NCBI GenBank assembly: GCA_017470425.1
Contig: JAFUYT010000030.1
Coordinates: forward strand, 1-46,333
From: Bacteroidaceae bacterium
Lineage (GTDB): Bacteria > Bacteroidota > Bacteroidia > Bacteroidales > Bacteroidaceae
DNA length: 46,333 nucleotides
Direction: 5' to 3'
Below the pieces are notes generated by a model that searched no databases, had not been told where the DNA came from, and was given only the letters and a program-made list of their open reading frames with translations. Within the stretch, counting starts at the first letter, position 1, and each line of letters starts with the position of its first letter. The translations under genes were made by a program, and so were the position numbers. Shown here piece by piece: positions 14,990 to 23,345 of the stretch.

Positions 14990-17900
14990 ATGAAAAGGAT
15001 CCACTTATTTCTCTCCATGTTGTTCTGCATGACGACGTCGTCCTTATTTGCTTATGACTTCGAAATCAGTTATTCTGATGATGGAGGCTATACGCTACAA
15101 TTCAACTTTATTCAAGATAAGACAGCTGTTGAAATCGCACAATTAAAATCCAGAGATTCTAATGTGCGCATTATGATTCCTGCGAGCGTTCAATACCGAA
15201 ATCAAGAATATCCCGTGAGACGCATAGGGGCAAGTGCTTTTCAAAAGTGCCAGCGGCTGATAGCTGTATCTATGCCCGAGGGGATAGAAAGCATAGGGAG
15301 GCAGGCATTTAGTGGCTGCCTACACCTCACAGAGATGACAATTCCAGAAAGCGTGACAGAAATCGATGAGTATGCTTTTTGGGAGTGTTCAGGACTCCGC
15401 GCAATCGTGATTCCGCCCCATTTAACAACCATCAGAAAGAGCTCTTTTTGCAAATGTTTTGGCTTAGAGAGTGTGATGATACCCGAAGGTGTTACAACAA
15501 TTGAAGGTAGTGCATTTGAAAATTGTTTTCATCTACGAAGCGTTTCTCTACCTTCTTCATTGACAACTATTGGCATGGACGCCTTTAAAAACACACCGTG
15601 GCAAGAGAGCCAGTCTGATGGCGTAATTTACTTAGGAACAAAAGTGGTTGGTTACAGCGGCACTATGCCCCCCAATACTGAAATTATCATCAAGCCTGGA
15701 ACAACAGCGATTAATGCATCAGCTTTTTATAGAATGAAGAACTTATCTTCTGTCATCTTGCCAGAAAGTTTGACCGAAATAGGACATCATGCATTCTCAG
15801 GCTGCGAGAATCTACGTTCCATACATATTCCCGCAAATGTGGATGTCATTGAACACGATGCATTCTATGGCTGCACAAATCTTCATAAAATCACTCTTCC
15901 AGCCAAACTTAAGACCTTAGAATCGAATGTTTTCAACGGATGTAGTAGTTTGCAATCAATCGAGATTCCCGAAAATGTTTCTGAAATTGCAGAAAACAGT
16001 TTCCTTCAATGTAAGAGCCTAACATCCGTTACATTACCATCAAATTTGGCTTCCATCGGAGCAAACGCATTTGCCAGCTGCACCAGTCTTAAATCCTTGA
16101 CATTGCCTAATACGACCCAAGCTATTGGAAGAAGCGCTTTTTCAAGTTGTATCGCGCTTGAATCTATTGTTTTGCCTAAGCAGCTAACAATGATAGAAGA
16201 CGGTACATTTAATGGCTGTAGATCCCTCACCTCTATAGTGCTTCCTGCCAGTCTTACTTCGATTGGGAACAACTCTTTTAACGGATGTAACAGCCTGACC
16301 TCATTATCCTTACCTAATCATGTCACATCCATTGGGTATGGAGCTTTCTACAACTGTAAGGAACTTAGAAGCTTCGTACTTCCGACGGATCTGGAAACTA
16401 TTGAAGATTATGCTTTTGGATTTTGCGATGGTCTTACATCCATCATCATACCTGAAAAAGTTTCTTCCATAGCTGCTATGGCATATCTTGGATGTAAGAA
16501 CCTGAAAACCATAAGAGTTGAGCAAGGGAATAGTGTTTATGACTCCCGGGAAAACTGTAATGCAATTATCGAGACCTTATCTAATACTTTAATTGCAGGA
16601 TGCCAAGGTTCACTCATCCCCCATTCAGTAACAACCATCGGTCCATATGCTCTATATGGGTGTTCAACCCTTAGCTCTATCGCATTTCATGAAGGGTTGG
16701 TATCAATTGGTAATTATGCAGTTGGTGGGTGTCCAAGTCTTACATCCATCTTAATCCCCAAAAGCCTAACAGACATTGCTCCAGGCGCTTTCGCAGGATG
16801 TACCAACATACAAACGATAAAGGTCACAGACGGCAATCCTATGTACGATTCTCGTAATGATTGTAATGCCATTATCAAAACTGAAACAAACTTACTAGTT
16901 GCAGGTTGTTCTGCAACAAAAATACCCAATGAAGTTAAGACAATCGGTGCGTCTGCCTTTTTGGGATGTCGTGGAGCCATTACTCTACCGCCCAGTATCA
17001 ACTCTATAGAATCTGGAGCCTTTAGAAATATGCTCTTGCTATGTGAAAGTGCTACTCCTCCAACAGCGCATTATTCCGCATTTTCAGATTTATTAAGTAT
17101 AAGCTGTTTTGCAATTGTGCCAGAAGACGCGATACAGGCATACCAAGAGGCTGTTGGATGGAATAAGGTTGCCATCAATAGTCCCTTCTATTGCGATGGA
17201 AACTTTGCGACAAAAGTCAGACTGATTACATCACCCGCCTTTTCCAATTCCACAGCGATATTGAATGGAGTTACCTATATGCCACAAAATGACACTATCA
17301 TCATAGATAATTTATCACCCGGGGAAACTTATGAGATAGAGACACAAGCCTATTATGGGGATCGTTTACTGCATGGGAATCTACAGGTCACAACGAAGAA
17401 TATAGATTTGTATGTGTCAGCACAGGATATAACAAATGAAACAGTTACTCTAAAAGGCACATATAATATTCCATCTACTGACTACTTCCAAGTAGCTTCT
17501 TGTGGGGTCGAAAATTACGGAAAAGGCGAGGAAGTGACTATCACAGGGCTCACGCCTGGAAAACAATACTCCTTTACATATTATGTAGAGGGTATTGATG
17601 GAAGCCGCTACACTAAAGAAGTAAGCATAGAGACAAAGCCCGTATATCTATATAGCTATGGTGTACCACATGCCACATCCTGCCATTTATGTGGAGGCTA
17701 TTATAATGTGATTGATGCGCAAATCGTTGAGGCTGGCTTCAAAGGATATAAGCAATCTGACGTTGTGGCGAAAGACCTGTTAGCGAACACAAAATATACC
17801 TTTACATATGAAGTTAAGTTTGCCAATGGCGATTCACAGACACAAGATGTCGTGGTTTACACGGACTATCTTACTCTTAAGACCCTGCAACCTAGAATCA

Positions 17901-18655
17901 TTAGTTCAGGAAATGTCATTGTTGCTGCTACAAGTAATTTTGGTGATGAGGAAACTAATGTTGGCTTCGAATGGAGACGCACGGACTGGACGGATGATTT
18001 CGCCTCAAACACCGGTAATGCATATCTCTACGGAGGAAGGATGGAAGGTTATATTCGTAACTTGAATACTAACTACCTCTGGAAATGCCGTCCTTATTAT
18101 GAGTCGGCAACAGGCTCTCGTTACTATGGCGATTGGGTGGGTATTGACCCGTCAAACACCAGTTACTTTGAACCCACAGTTCACACCTATGCCACTTATT
18201 CTGTCGATGGCAATCAGGCGAAGGTCAAGGGCTATGCTCTCACAGGTACAGATAAGGTTACGAGTCAGGGCTTCGTCTATTGGCCAGTCAGCACAAGGGT
18301 TAAGGCTGAGGCGAACAGTGCACCTGCGAAGGTTGCATCGGTGCCAGACGATGCCAAGACCGTTACGGCAAAAGGCGTGGTCATGGAAGCAAGTCTGACA
18401 GGGCTGGAATACAACACGACCTACTGCTACGCAGCCTTCGTCACGACCTCTGAGGGCGAAACGTTCTATGGCGAGATGCAGACCTTCACAACGGGCGAAG
18501 ACCTCACGCCCGTGGAGTCCGTAGAGGTGACACCGCAGGCAGTCAGCATAGAAGCCATCTATGACGCTTCAGGCCGTAGGCAGCCGAGAATGCAGCGCGG
18601 CCTTAACATCATCCGCATGAGTGATGGCACGACGCGGAAAGTGCTGGTGAAATAG
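14990..18655 (+). CDS. BspA-like leucine-rich-repeat surface protein
   Basis: This 1221-residue secreted protein has a signal peptide (about 1-21, ending SLFA) and then more than twenty 23-residue LRR_5 repeats (roughly 60-690) of the form AFxxCxxLxSIxIPxxVTxIG, the BspA/TpLRR type that mediates adhesion in oral and gut Bacteroidetes and in Treponema. Beta-sandwich fibronectin-like modules follow (about 720-1160), then the tail YDASGRRQPRMQRGLNIIR...RKVLVK. The ligand is unknown. The DNA is visibly AT-richer than its neighbours up to about 18180, after which composition returns to the local style, so the gene looks like a mosaic. A 14-bp hairpin terminator follows. Confidence 0.85.
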   Translation: MKRIHLFLSMLFCMTTSSLFAYDFEISYSDDGGYTLQFNFIQDKTAVEIAQLKSRDSNVRIMIPASVQYRNQEYPVRRIGASAFQKCQRLIAVSMPEGIESIGRQAFSGCLHLTEMTIPESVTEIDEYAFWECSGLRAIVIPPHLTTIRKSSFCKCFGLESVMIPEGVTTIEGSAFENCFHLRSVSLPSSLTTIGMDAFKNTPWQESQSDGVIYLGTKVVGYSGTMPPNTEIIIKPGTTAINASAFYRMKNLSSVILPESLTEIGHHAFSGCENLRSIHIPANVDVIEHDAFYGCTNLHKITLPAKLKTLESNVFNGCSSLQSIEIPENVSEIAENSFLQCKSLTSVTLPSNLASIGANAFASCTSLKSLTLPNTTQAIGRSAFSSCIALESIVLPKQLTMIEDGTFNGCRSLTSIVLPASLTSIGNNSFNGCNSLTSLSLPNHVTSIGYGAFYNCKELRSFVLPTDLETIEDYAFGFCDGLTSIIIPEKVSSIAAMAYLGCKNLKTIRVEQGNSVYDSRENCNAIIETLSNTLIAGCQGSLIPHSVTTIGPYALYGCSTLSSIAFHEGLVSIGNYAVGGCPSLTSILIPKSLTDIAPGAFAGCTNIQTIKVTDGNPMYDSRNDCNAIIKTETNLLVAGCSATKIPNEVKTIGASAFLGCRGAITLPPSINSIESGAFRNMLLLCESATPPTAHYSAFSDLLSISCFAIVPEDAIQAYQEAVGWNKVAINSPFYCDGNFATKVRLITSPAFSNSTAILNGVTYMPQNDTIIIDNLSPGETYEIETQAYYGDRLLHGNLQVTTKNIDLYVSAQDITNETVTLKGTYNIPSTDYFQVASCGVENYGKGEEVTITGLTPGKQYSFTYYVEGIDGSRYTKEVSIETKPVYLYSYGVPHATSCHLCGGYYNVIDAQIVEAGFKGYKQSDVVAKDLLANTKYTFTYEVKFANGDSQTQDVVVYTDYLTLKTLQPRIISSGNVIVAATSNFGDEETNVGFEWRRTDWTDDFASNTGNAYLYGGRMEGYIRNLNTNYLWKCRPYYESATGSRYYGDWVGIDPSNTSYFEPTVHTYATYSVDGNQAKVKGYALTGTDKVTSQGFVYWPVSTRVKAEANSAPAKVASVPDDAKTVTAKGVVMEASLTGLEYNTTYCYAAFVTTSEGETFYGEMQTFTTGEDLTPVESVEVTPQAVSIEAIYDASGRRQPRMQRGLNIIRMSDGTTRKVLVK

Positions 18656-18676
18656 AGCCCTACAAGGGGCTGTCTG

Positions 18677-18714
18677 AAGGGTGCAGGGTTTGAGCCAGAA
18701 CCCTGCACCCTTTT
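18677..18714 (+). terminator. Terminator of the BspA-like gene
   Basis: Perfect 14-bp stem AAGGGTGCAGGGTT/AACCCTGCACCCTT with an 8-nt loop; the stem ends in TTTT. Confidence 0.85.
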
Positions 18715-18990
18715 CACAAATATCAGTGAACGCTTGGGTACCAAGAATGGCTATAACGGCTATGCACGAGCAGACTTCATCAAGGCGATGTTTCCCGATA
18801 TCATTATGAGATGGAATACACTCATCTACATTTATTAAAGTGCTGATAACAATGAGCTGTCCAAGAAGGACGACGAGGACGCGCTCGACCTCTGGTCGCT
18901 TGCAAGGCAAGAACTAGCTTTTGCCAAGCGATGCCATCAAGTGGGCAAGGCCATGTTCGCTCCGAAATACAGTCTAAGGAGGGGGGTGAG
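18713..18990 (+). pseudogene. Remnant of an unknown gene with an internal stop
   Basis: One frame reads ISERLGTKNGYNGYARADF, then KAMFPDIIMRWNTLIYIY, a TAA stop at about 18837, and then in the same frame SADNNELSKKDDEDALDLW and ARQELAFAKRCHQVGKAMF. Composition on both sides is protein-like and the frame has no start codon. It appears to be the middle part of a larger gene that was lost when the AbiE module or its neighbours arrived. The family is not recognised. Confidence 0.4.
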
Positions 18991-19002
18991 TCCTACTCTC
19001 CT

Positions 19003-20034
19003 TTACAGACTATTGTGGAAACGTTGTTCCAATTCATGCATGCGCCGTATGATGTCACTGAACGACAGGGCTGTTCCATCATAAATCATGTGCTCCATCA
19101 TATAGTCATAATCTTCTTCCCAAAGCGATAAAACATCATCGGGTGGAGTTAGGCGAATTTCCTTTCGTAAGTCCTTGGTGTAATCAACGCCGTGGATGGA
19201 GGAAAAACGAGCACGATGATGGTTGATGCTGTTCCATAGTTCATCATCCTTGACGGCGCGCAACGCAAAGTCTTTGTCCATCATCTTTTCAATGTCATAA
19301 AGGTGGCGCGATTTACGCTCTGCTCTTTGGCATCGAGTAGTCACAAACATCTCATGCAGCAGGAAGACCTTTTCAAGGAAAGTCTTTTCCGGCAGAGCGG
19401 TACGGATGCCAGAATCTGCTACATCAGTATCTATCGTGTTGAACTCACGGGCTATCATGCTCTTTACCTTCGCTTTACCAGTTGGTTCTATGAGTGAACG
19501 TGAACTGACCTCCAGCATAACAATAGGCTTTACATAGGCATTCCCTATATCTGTTAGAGCATTCTCGAACAATGACTTATACGATATATATAGCTGGCGC
19601 GGTTCTGGATACGTCTGGTCACCTATCCCATTGGGCTGGGCTTCAACAGAGCACCAGTCGTTAAGTCCGGCCTCAGTAATAGCGGTTTTCAGGGCTTCGC
19701 AAAACTCGTTCTGTACAAACAGGGAAGACTGTTTCCTCAGTTTCTTTATCTGCTTGATAGTAGGCTCGTCGCCTTCAAAGATACCGAAGTTGCTGTCGTA
19801 TGCAAGGTCAATGTCCTCAGACATACGACCAATCAATTCCCAGACTTTGGAAAGACTGGAACCACCCTTGAAAATAACCTTGTCTGCAAATGGCAGCTGA
19901 AAAACCAACTGTAGTACCACAGTCACCCATAAGTCTTTTTCTACCACGACAGCTGGCAAACCAGTTTTCAACGCAGTCTGTGTGATGAAGAGTTTCTTAC
20001 CCTCATCGTCTATTTCAAAATACTTGTTGCTCAT
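19003..20034 (-). CDS. abiEii: AbiEii-type nucleotidyltransferase toxin
   Basis: This 343-residue protein has the signature of the AbiEii/type IV toxin family: FKGGSSLSKVWELIGRMSED, where GGS (57-59) and the D74-x-D76 pair form the nucleotidyltransferase active site, after a helical N-terminus (VEKDLWVTVVLQ). The family blocks growth, in part by modifying tRNA, and can abort phage infection. Its ATG lies inside the last codons of the upstream antitoxin gene (20-nt overlap), which is normal for co-translated toxin-antitoxin pairs. The C-terminal helical part (HLYDIEKMMD) is complete, so the toxin looks intact. Low GC supports recent acquisition. Confidence 0.88.
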   Translation of the reverse strand: MSNKYFEIDDEGKKLFITQTALKTGLPAVVVEKDLWVTVVLQLVFQLPFADKVIFKGGSSLSKVWELIGRMSEDIDLAYDSNFGIFEGDEPTIKQIKKLRKQSSLFVQNEFCEALKTAITEAGLNDWCSVEAQPNGIGDQTYPEPRQLYISYKSLFENALTDIGNAYVKPIVMLEVSSRSLIEPTGKAKVKSMIAREFNTIDTDVADSGIRTALPEKTFLEKVFLLHEMFVTTRCQRAERKSRHLYDIEKMMDKDFALRAVKDDELWNSINHHRARFSSIHGVDYTKDLRKEIRLTPPDDVLSLWEEDYDYMMEHMIYDGTALSFSDIIRRMHELEQRFHNSL

Positions 20035-20629
20035 ATTGTTCTAAAATGAAGTCCTTAATCCATGCGGGCATCAACCCCAAGTCGTCTTTTATCTGTTCCA
20101 GAGGAATATTCTGTAGGAGTTCACTTGTCCTCTGGGTCTGCTCGTCGGTGATATTCTCCTTACCAATGTCCTTTAGCGCGAACACCAGCATTTGCAGGAG
20201 CCTGTTTTGATAAGCCAAATTCTTTTGAGTGGTATGTACGAACTTTATGGTATAGCCATTGAGCATTTTGATGGTCTTAGATGCGCCATCAGTCAAGTAA
20301 ACCAGATTCATGGGAACCTGTGTTGAGAATCCCAGTTTATTCTGAGCGTATGCACCTGTTGGAACTATGGTCACCTTGTCTCTCTCCGCAATCCTTTCAG
20401 CCACTTCCTCGTAACTGGGATAAATAATTCCGAGACCATATTTCTCGTCCGTCTTCGGATAATAATAGACGCCCTGGGCCAGCCTCAGTATGATGCCAGT
20501 CTTCGTTGCCCTCTCAAGTACTTTCAGCACATGAGAAGTCTTTGTCCCCACCTTCGCTAAGTCCGAAGGAAAGAACACCTGTCCTGGCTCCATTCCAGCA
20601 ATTTCAGTCGATACTTTATTCGGCATCAT
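20015..20629 (-). CDS. abiEi: AbiEi-type antitoxin (DUF6088)
   Basis: This 204-residue protein has an N-terminal winged-helix (about 10-60: GQVFFPSDLAKVGTKTSHV and GIILRLAQGVYYYP) and a C-terminal antitoxin domain, as in DUF6088/AbiEi. In type IV systems AbiEi neutralises AbiEii and represses its own operon. The start is the ATG at 20629 (20626 is possible). A -7-like TAAATTTG (20672-20665) lies 36 bp upstream on the minus strand, without a convincing -33 box. It precedes and overlaps the toxin gene. Confidence 0.85.
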   Translation of the reverse strand: MMPNKVSTEIAGMEPGQVFFPSDLAKVGTKTSHVLKVLERATKTGIILRLAQGVYYYPKTDEKYGLGIIYPSYEEVAERIAERDKVTIVPTGAYAQNKLGFSTQVPMNLVYLTDGASKTIKMLNGYTIKFVHTTQKNLAYQNRLLQMLVFALKDIGKENITDEQTQRTSELLQNIPLEQIKDDLGLMPAWIKDFILEQYEQQVF

Positions 20630-20740
20630 ACGGTCAAAACGTTAAATCTGTCGCAAAAATGCAACAAATTTATGACACCTGCAAACTTATTGGAACTTTT
20701 TATTCGTTTTGAGTCCTTATGATTGCTTTTAAGTGCTTTT

Positions 20741-20966
20741 TCAAGAGGTTTTAGGGACGAGGAAACAGGAAAAACGAGCGTTTTTTATGGCGTTATATTC
20801 GATTTTATAAAGCAGTCCGTTGTCTATGAAGTAGTATTTCTTCTGCATCTCCTTCTCTGTTTCCGTTTTCTTCAAAGACTACGGGGCGGTTCACAATGAT
20901 CGCCTCATCCACTTCACGCTGCTTGCTGATAAGACACTGCTTTATGACATCTTTACTAATACTCAT
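20741..20966 (-). pseudogene. Internally deleted AAA ATPase (DUF4143-type) remnant
   Basis: The start MSISKDVIKQCLISKQREVD matches the usual first residues of Bacteroidetes DUF4143 ATPases. After about 40 codons the sequence jumps frame to KKYYFIDNGLLYKIEYN, which resembles the C-terminal end of the same family (KYYFIDNGLL). The roughly 300 residues with Walker motifs are missing, so a large internal deletion with frame loss is inferred. The lost protein family is common near toxin-antitoxin modules. Confidence 0.6.
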
Positions 20967-21149
20967 ATAAATTGTATTTAATAAGAATCAAATGATTTTA
21001 TTAAGTTCGGTGCCCTGCACCCTTCGGAGAGAGGGTAAAAAGCGAACAAATCATCCATCGCACCTGAGATTGCATGATGCCGCTATGGGCGTTGTGTCTT
21101 GCGAAACGTTGAAAAAAGTGGAGGGGGGAGGTGATGAGGGGGCTTTTTT

Positions 21150-21181
21150 CTTGCTTGAGTGGAGTAAAGTCACTATCTTTG
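21150..21181 (+). promoter_or_regulatory. Promoter of the SpoU methyltransferase gene
   Basis: CTTG (21150-21153, one mismatch), 20 bp, TATCTTTG (21174-21181), 28 bp before the first ATG of the repeat. Confidence 0.7.
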
Positions 21182-21208
21182 CACCGGAATCAGAGAATAC
21201 GCTCTTCC

Positions 21209-21271
21209 ATGTCTGTTTCTTCTATGTCGATTTCTTCTATGTCGATTTCTTCTATGTCGATTTCTTCTATG
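21209..21271. repeat. 15-bp in-frame repeat carrying five start codons
   Basis: Units of ATGTCGATTTCTTCT (encoding MSISS) are repeated, giving ATGs at 21209, 21224, 21239, 21254 and 21269 in one frame. Unit length keeps the frame, so copy number changes only the number of start codons and the leader length. Confidence 0.9.
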
Positions 21272-22081
21272 TCTGTCATCGAGGTCACATCACTCAAGCA
21301 TCCCGGCATGGAAATCTTCGCTACGCTCACAGAGGCACAGCTGCGCAACAGGCTGGAGCCGGAGAAGGGCGTGTTCATCGTGGAGAGCCCCAAGGTGATC
21401 CGCGTGGCGCTGGATGCGGGCTACGAACCGCTGTCGCTGCTCTGCGAACGCCGCCATCTCGACGGCGACGCCGCTGACATCATCGCGCGCGTGGGCGAGA
21501 TACCTATCTATACCGGCGACCGCGAGCTGCTGGCGGCGCTGACGGGCTACACGCTGACGCGCGGAGTGCTCTGCGCGATGCGCCGTCCGCAGCCCCGGAG
21601 CCTGGAGGAGGTCTGTCGCGAGGCACGCCGCATCGCGGTCATCGAGGGCGTGGTGGATACGACCAACATCGGCGCCATCTTCCGCTCGGCAGCCGCTCTG
21701 GGCATGGATGCGGTCCTGCTGACGACCAACTCCTGCGACCCGCTGAACCGGCGGTCGGTGCGCGTGTCGATGGGTTCTGTCTTCCTGGTTCCCTGGACGT
21801 GGGTGGAGCCTACGGCCTACCCTGCCCTACTCCACCGCCTCGGCTTCAAGACGGCTGCGATGGCATTGCGCGATGACTCCGTAGCGCTCGATGACCCGCG
21901 CCTGGCTGCCGAGGAACGCCTCGCCGTCATCATGGGCACCGAGGGCGACGGCCTCCCCGCCGCCTCCATCGCTGCCGCAGACTATGTCGTCCGCATCCCG
22001 ATGGCCCACGGCGTGGATAGCCTCAATGTCGCCGCCGCTTCCGCCATAGCGTTCTGGGAACTAAGATTCCCATACGTTTGA
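21209..22081 (+). CDS. SpoU/TrmH-family RNA 2'-O-methyltransferase
   Basis: A cytoplasmic RNA ribose methyltransferase. The N-terminal substrate-binding domain (RLEPEKGVFIVESPKVI) is followed by the SPOUT domain with NIGAIFRSAAALGMDAVLL, IMGTEGDGLP and IPMAHGVDSLNVAAASAIA, the three knot motifs that bind SAM. The exact rRNA or tRNA site is unknown. Any of five repeated ATGs could start translation; the last (21269, MSVIEVTSLKHP) is most like ordinary family N-termini, giving about 270 residues. A still earlier ATG at 21131 lies upstream of the promoter and is rejected. It converges with the GH53 gene. Confidence 0.85.
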   Translation: MSVSSMSISSMSISSMSISSMSVIEVTSLKHPGMEIFATLTEAQLRNRLEPEKGVFIVESPKVIRVALDAGYEPLSLLCERRHLDGDAADIIARVGEIPIYTGDRELLAALTGYTLTRGVLCAMRRPQPRSLEEVCREARRIAVIEGVVDTTNIGAIFRSAAALGMDAVLLTTNSCDPLNRRSVRVSMGSVFLVPWTWVEPTAYPALLHRLGFKTAAMALRDDSVALDDPRLAAEERLAVIMGTEGDGLPAASIAAADYVVRIPMAHGVDSLNVAAASAIAFWELRFPYV

Positions 22082-22091
22082 GACACTTTTC

Positions 22092-23345
22092 CTATTCCTT
22101 CAGTACCACCTTGCGGCTCCCGTGGATATACACCCCTTGTCGGGCGGGCTCCACATCGAGGCGCGTGCCCTGCACCGTGAACCATTCGTCCTCTGCAGCG
22201 GCTCGTACCTGGGGTGCCTCCACGGCATCGTCCGGGCGCTCCACGAACGCCTTGAGCTCCAGGAGCGCGGGCAGGGCGCGGTGCGACGTGTTGTCCCAGA
22301 GTCCGCGGTTGATCCATCCTCCGAGGACGCTGTTGTTCGGTCCGGTGCCGTTCTCCTCGGGGAACCACCAGAAGAGGCCCTTCACGTTGTCGTGACGTTT
22401 GAGTTCTGTGATCAGGTCGGCCGTGAAGCGTGCCTGTCCTTCGGGCGAGACGGGCCACACGGCGGAGTAGTCGTAGTCGATTCCCCTGCCAATGGCGGGC
22501 TGCGACTGGTAGTAGTAAGCCGTCTCCACGATGTGCACGTCCTTCGCGGGGAAGTTCGCCCGCAGCTGGTCGAGGGTGGCGCCGAGGGTGGCGAGGTCCT
22601 TATGCCAGAAGGGATAGTAGCTCAGGCCGATGATGTCGAAATCGACACCGTAGGTGGTGAGCTTCTTGTAGTTATCCACCGTGTAGGCAGCATCCTGGAT
22701 GTGCTCGAAATGGATGATGATCTTCGCGTCGGGGCACACCTCGCGGCACGCCTTGATGCCCTGGTTGAGGAATCGGCGGAAGGCATTCCAGTTGTTGAAG
22801 CCAGTGGCGTTGACGCGCCCGAGATCCCACAGCATCCCGCAGGTAATCTCGTTGCCGACCTGGATGAAGTCTGGCGTAGCCCCGGCCTCCACGAGGCGCT
22901 CCAGCGAAGCCTTGGTATATTCATAGAGGCGCGTGGCCATCTGGGTGGCGGTGAGCCCCTGCCATGCGGCGGGAATGGTCTGATGGGCGGGGTCGGCCCA
23001 CGTGTCGCTGTAGTGGAAGTCGAGCATGAAGGCGAAGCCGGCTTCCTTGATACGCTTGCCGAGGGCGGTGACGTAGTCCAGGTCCTGGCAGACGGCCGGG
23101 TCGGGATCGTCCGCCGGATCCACGAAGAGGCGCACGCGCTGGGCGTTCCAGCCCACGGCCGAGGACTTCAGGTAAGAGAGCATATCGGGGATGCGGAGGC
23201 CGTTGCTGCGGTAGTAGGCCTGCCCCACCTGTTCGTAGCGCGGCAGCAGGGAGATGTCGCCGCCCACAAACCATTCTTGCGCACCGGCCTGCGCCGCTGC
23301 CAGAAGCAGGACGCAGGCCGGGAGGAGTTGTCGGAGTCTCATCAC
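22092..23345 (-). CDS. GH53 endo-beta-1,4-galactanase
   Basis: This 417-residue secreted enzyme cleaves beta-1,4-galactan side chains of pectin (type I arabinogalactan). After the signal peptide (ending AGAQ) comes a GH53 TIM barrel: GGDISLLPRYEQ (28-39), DFHYSDTWADPAHQ (109-122), QVGNEITCG with acid/base E166, and IVETAYYY with nucleophile E274, then LFWWFPEE and the usual metal-site loop region. The tail ends VYIHGSRKVVLKE, the local C-terminal motif. The start ATG overlaps the stop of the upstream binding-protein gene by 4 nt, so the two are co-translated and probably act together on galactan at the cell surface. Confidence 0.93.
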   Translation of the reverse strand: MMRLRQLLPACVLLLAAAQAGAQEWFVGGDISLLPRYEQVGQAYYRSNGLRIPDMLSYLKSSAVGWNAQRVRLFVDPADDPDPAVCQDLDYVTALGKRIKEAGFAFMLDFHYSDTWADPAHQTIPAAWQGLTATQMATRLYEYTKASLERLVEAGATPDFIQVGNEITCGMLWDLGRVNATGFNNWNAFRRFLNQGIKACREVCPDAKIIIHFEHIQDAAYTVDNYKKLTTYGVDFDIIGLSYYPFWHKDLATLGATLDQLRANFPAKDVHIVETAYYYQSQPAIGRGIDYDYSAVWPVSPEGQARFTADLITELKRHDNVKGLFWWFPEENGTGPNNSVLGGWINRGLWDNTSHRALPALLELKAFVERPDDAVEAPQVRAAAEDEWFTVQGTRLDVEPARQGVYIHGSRKVVLKE

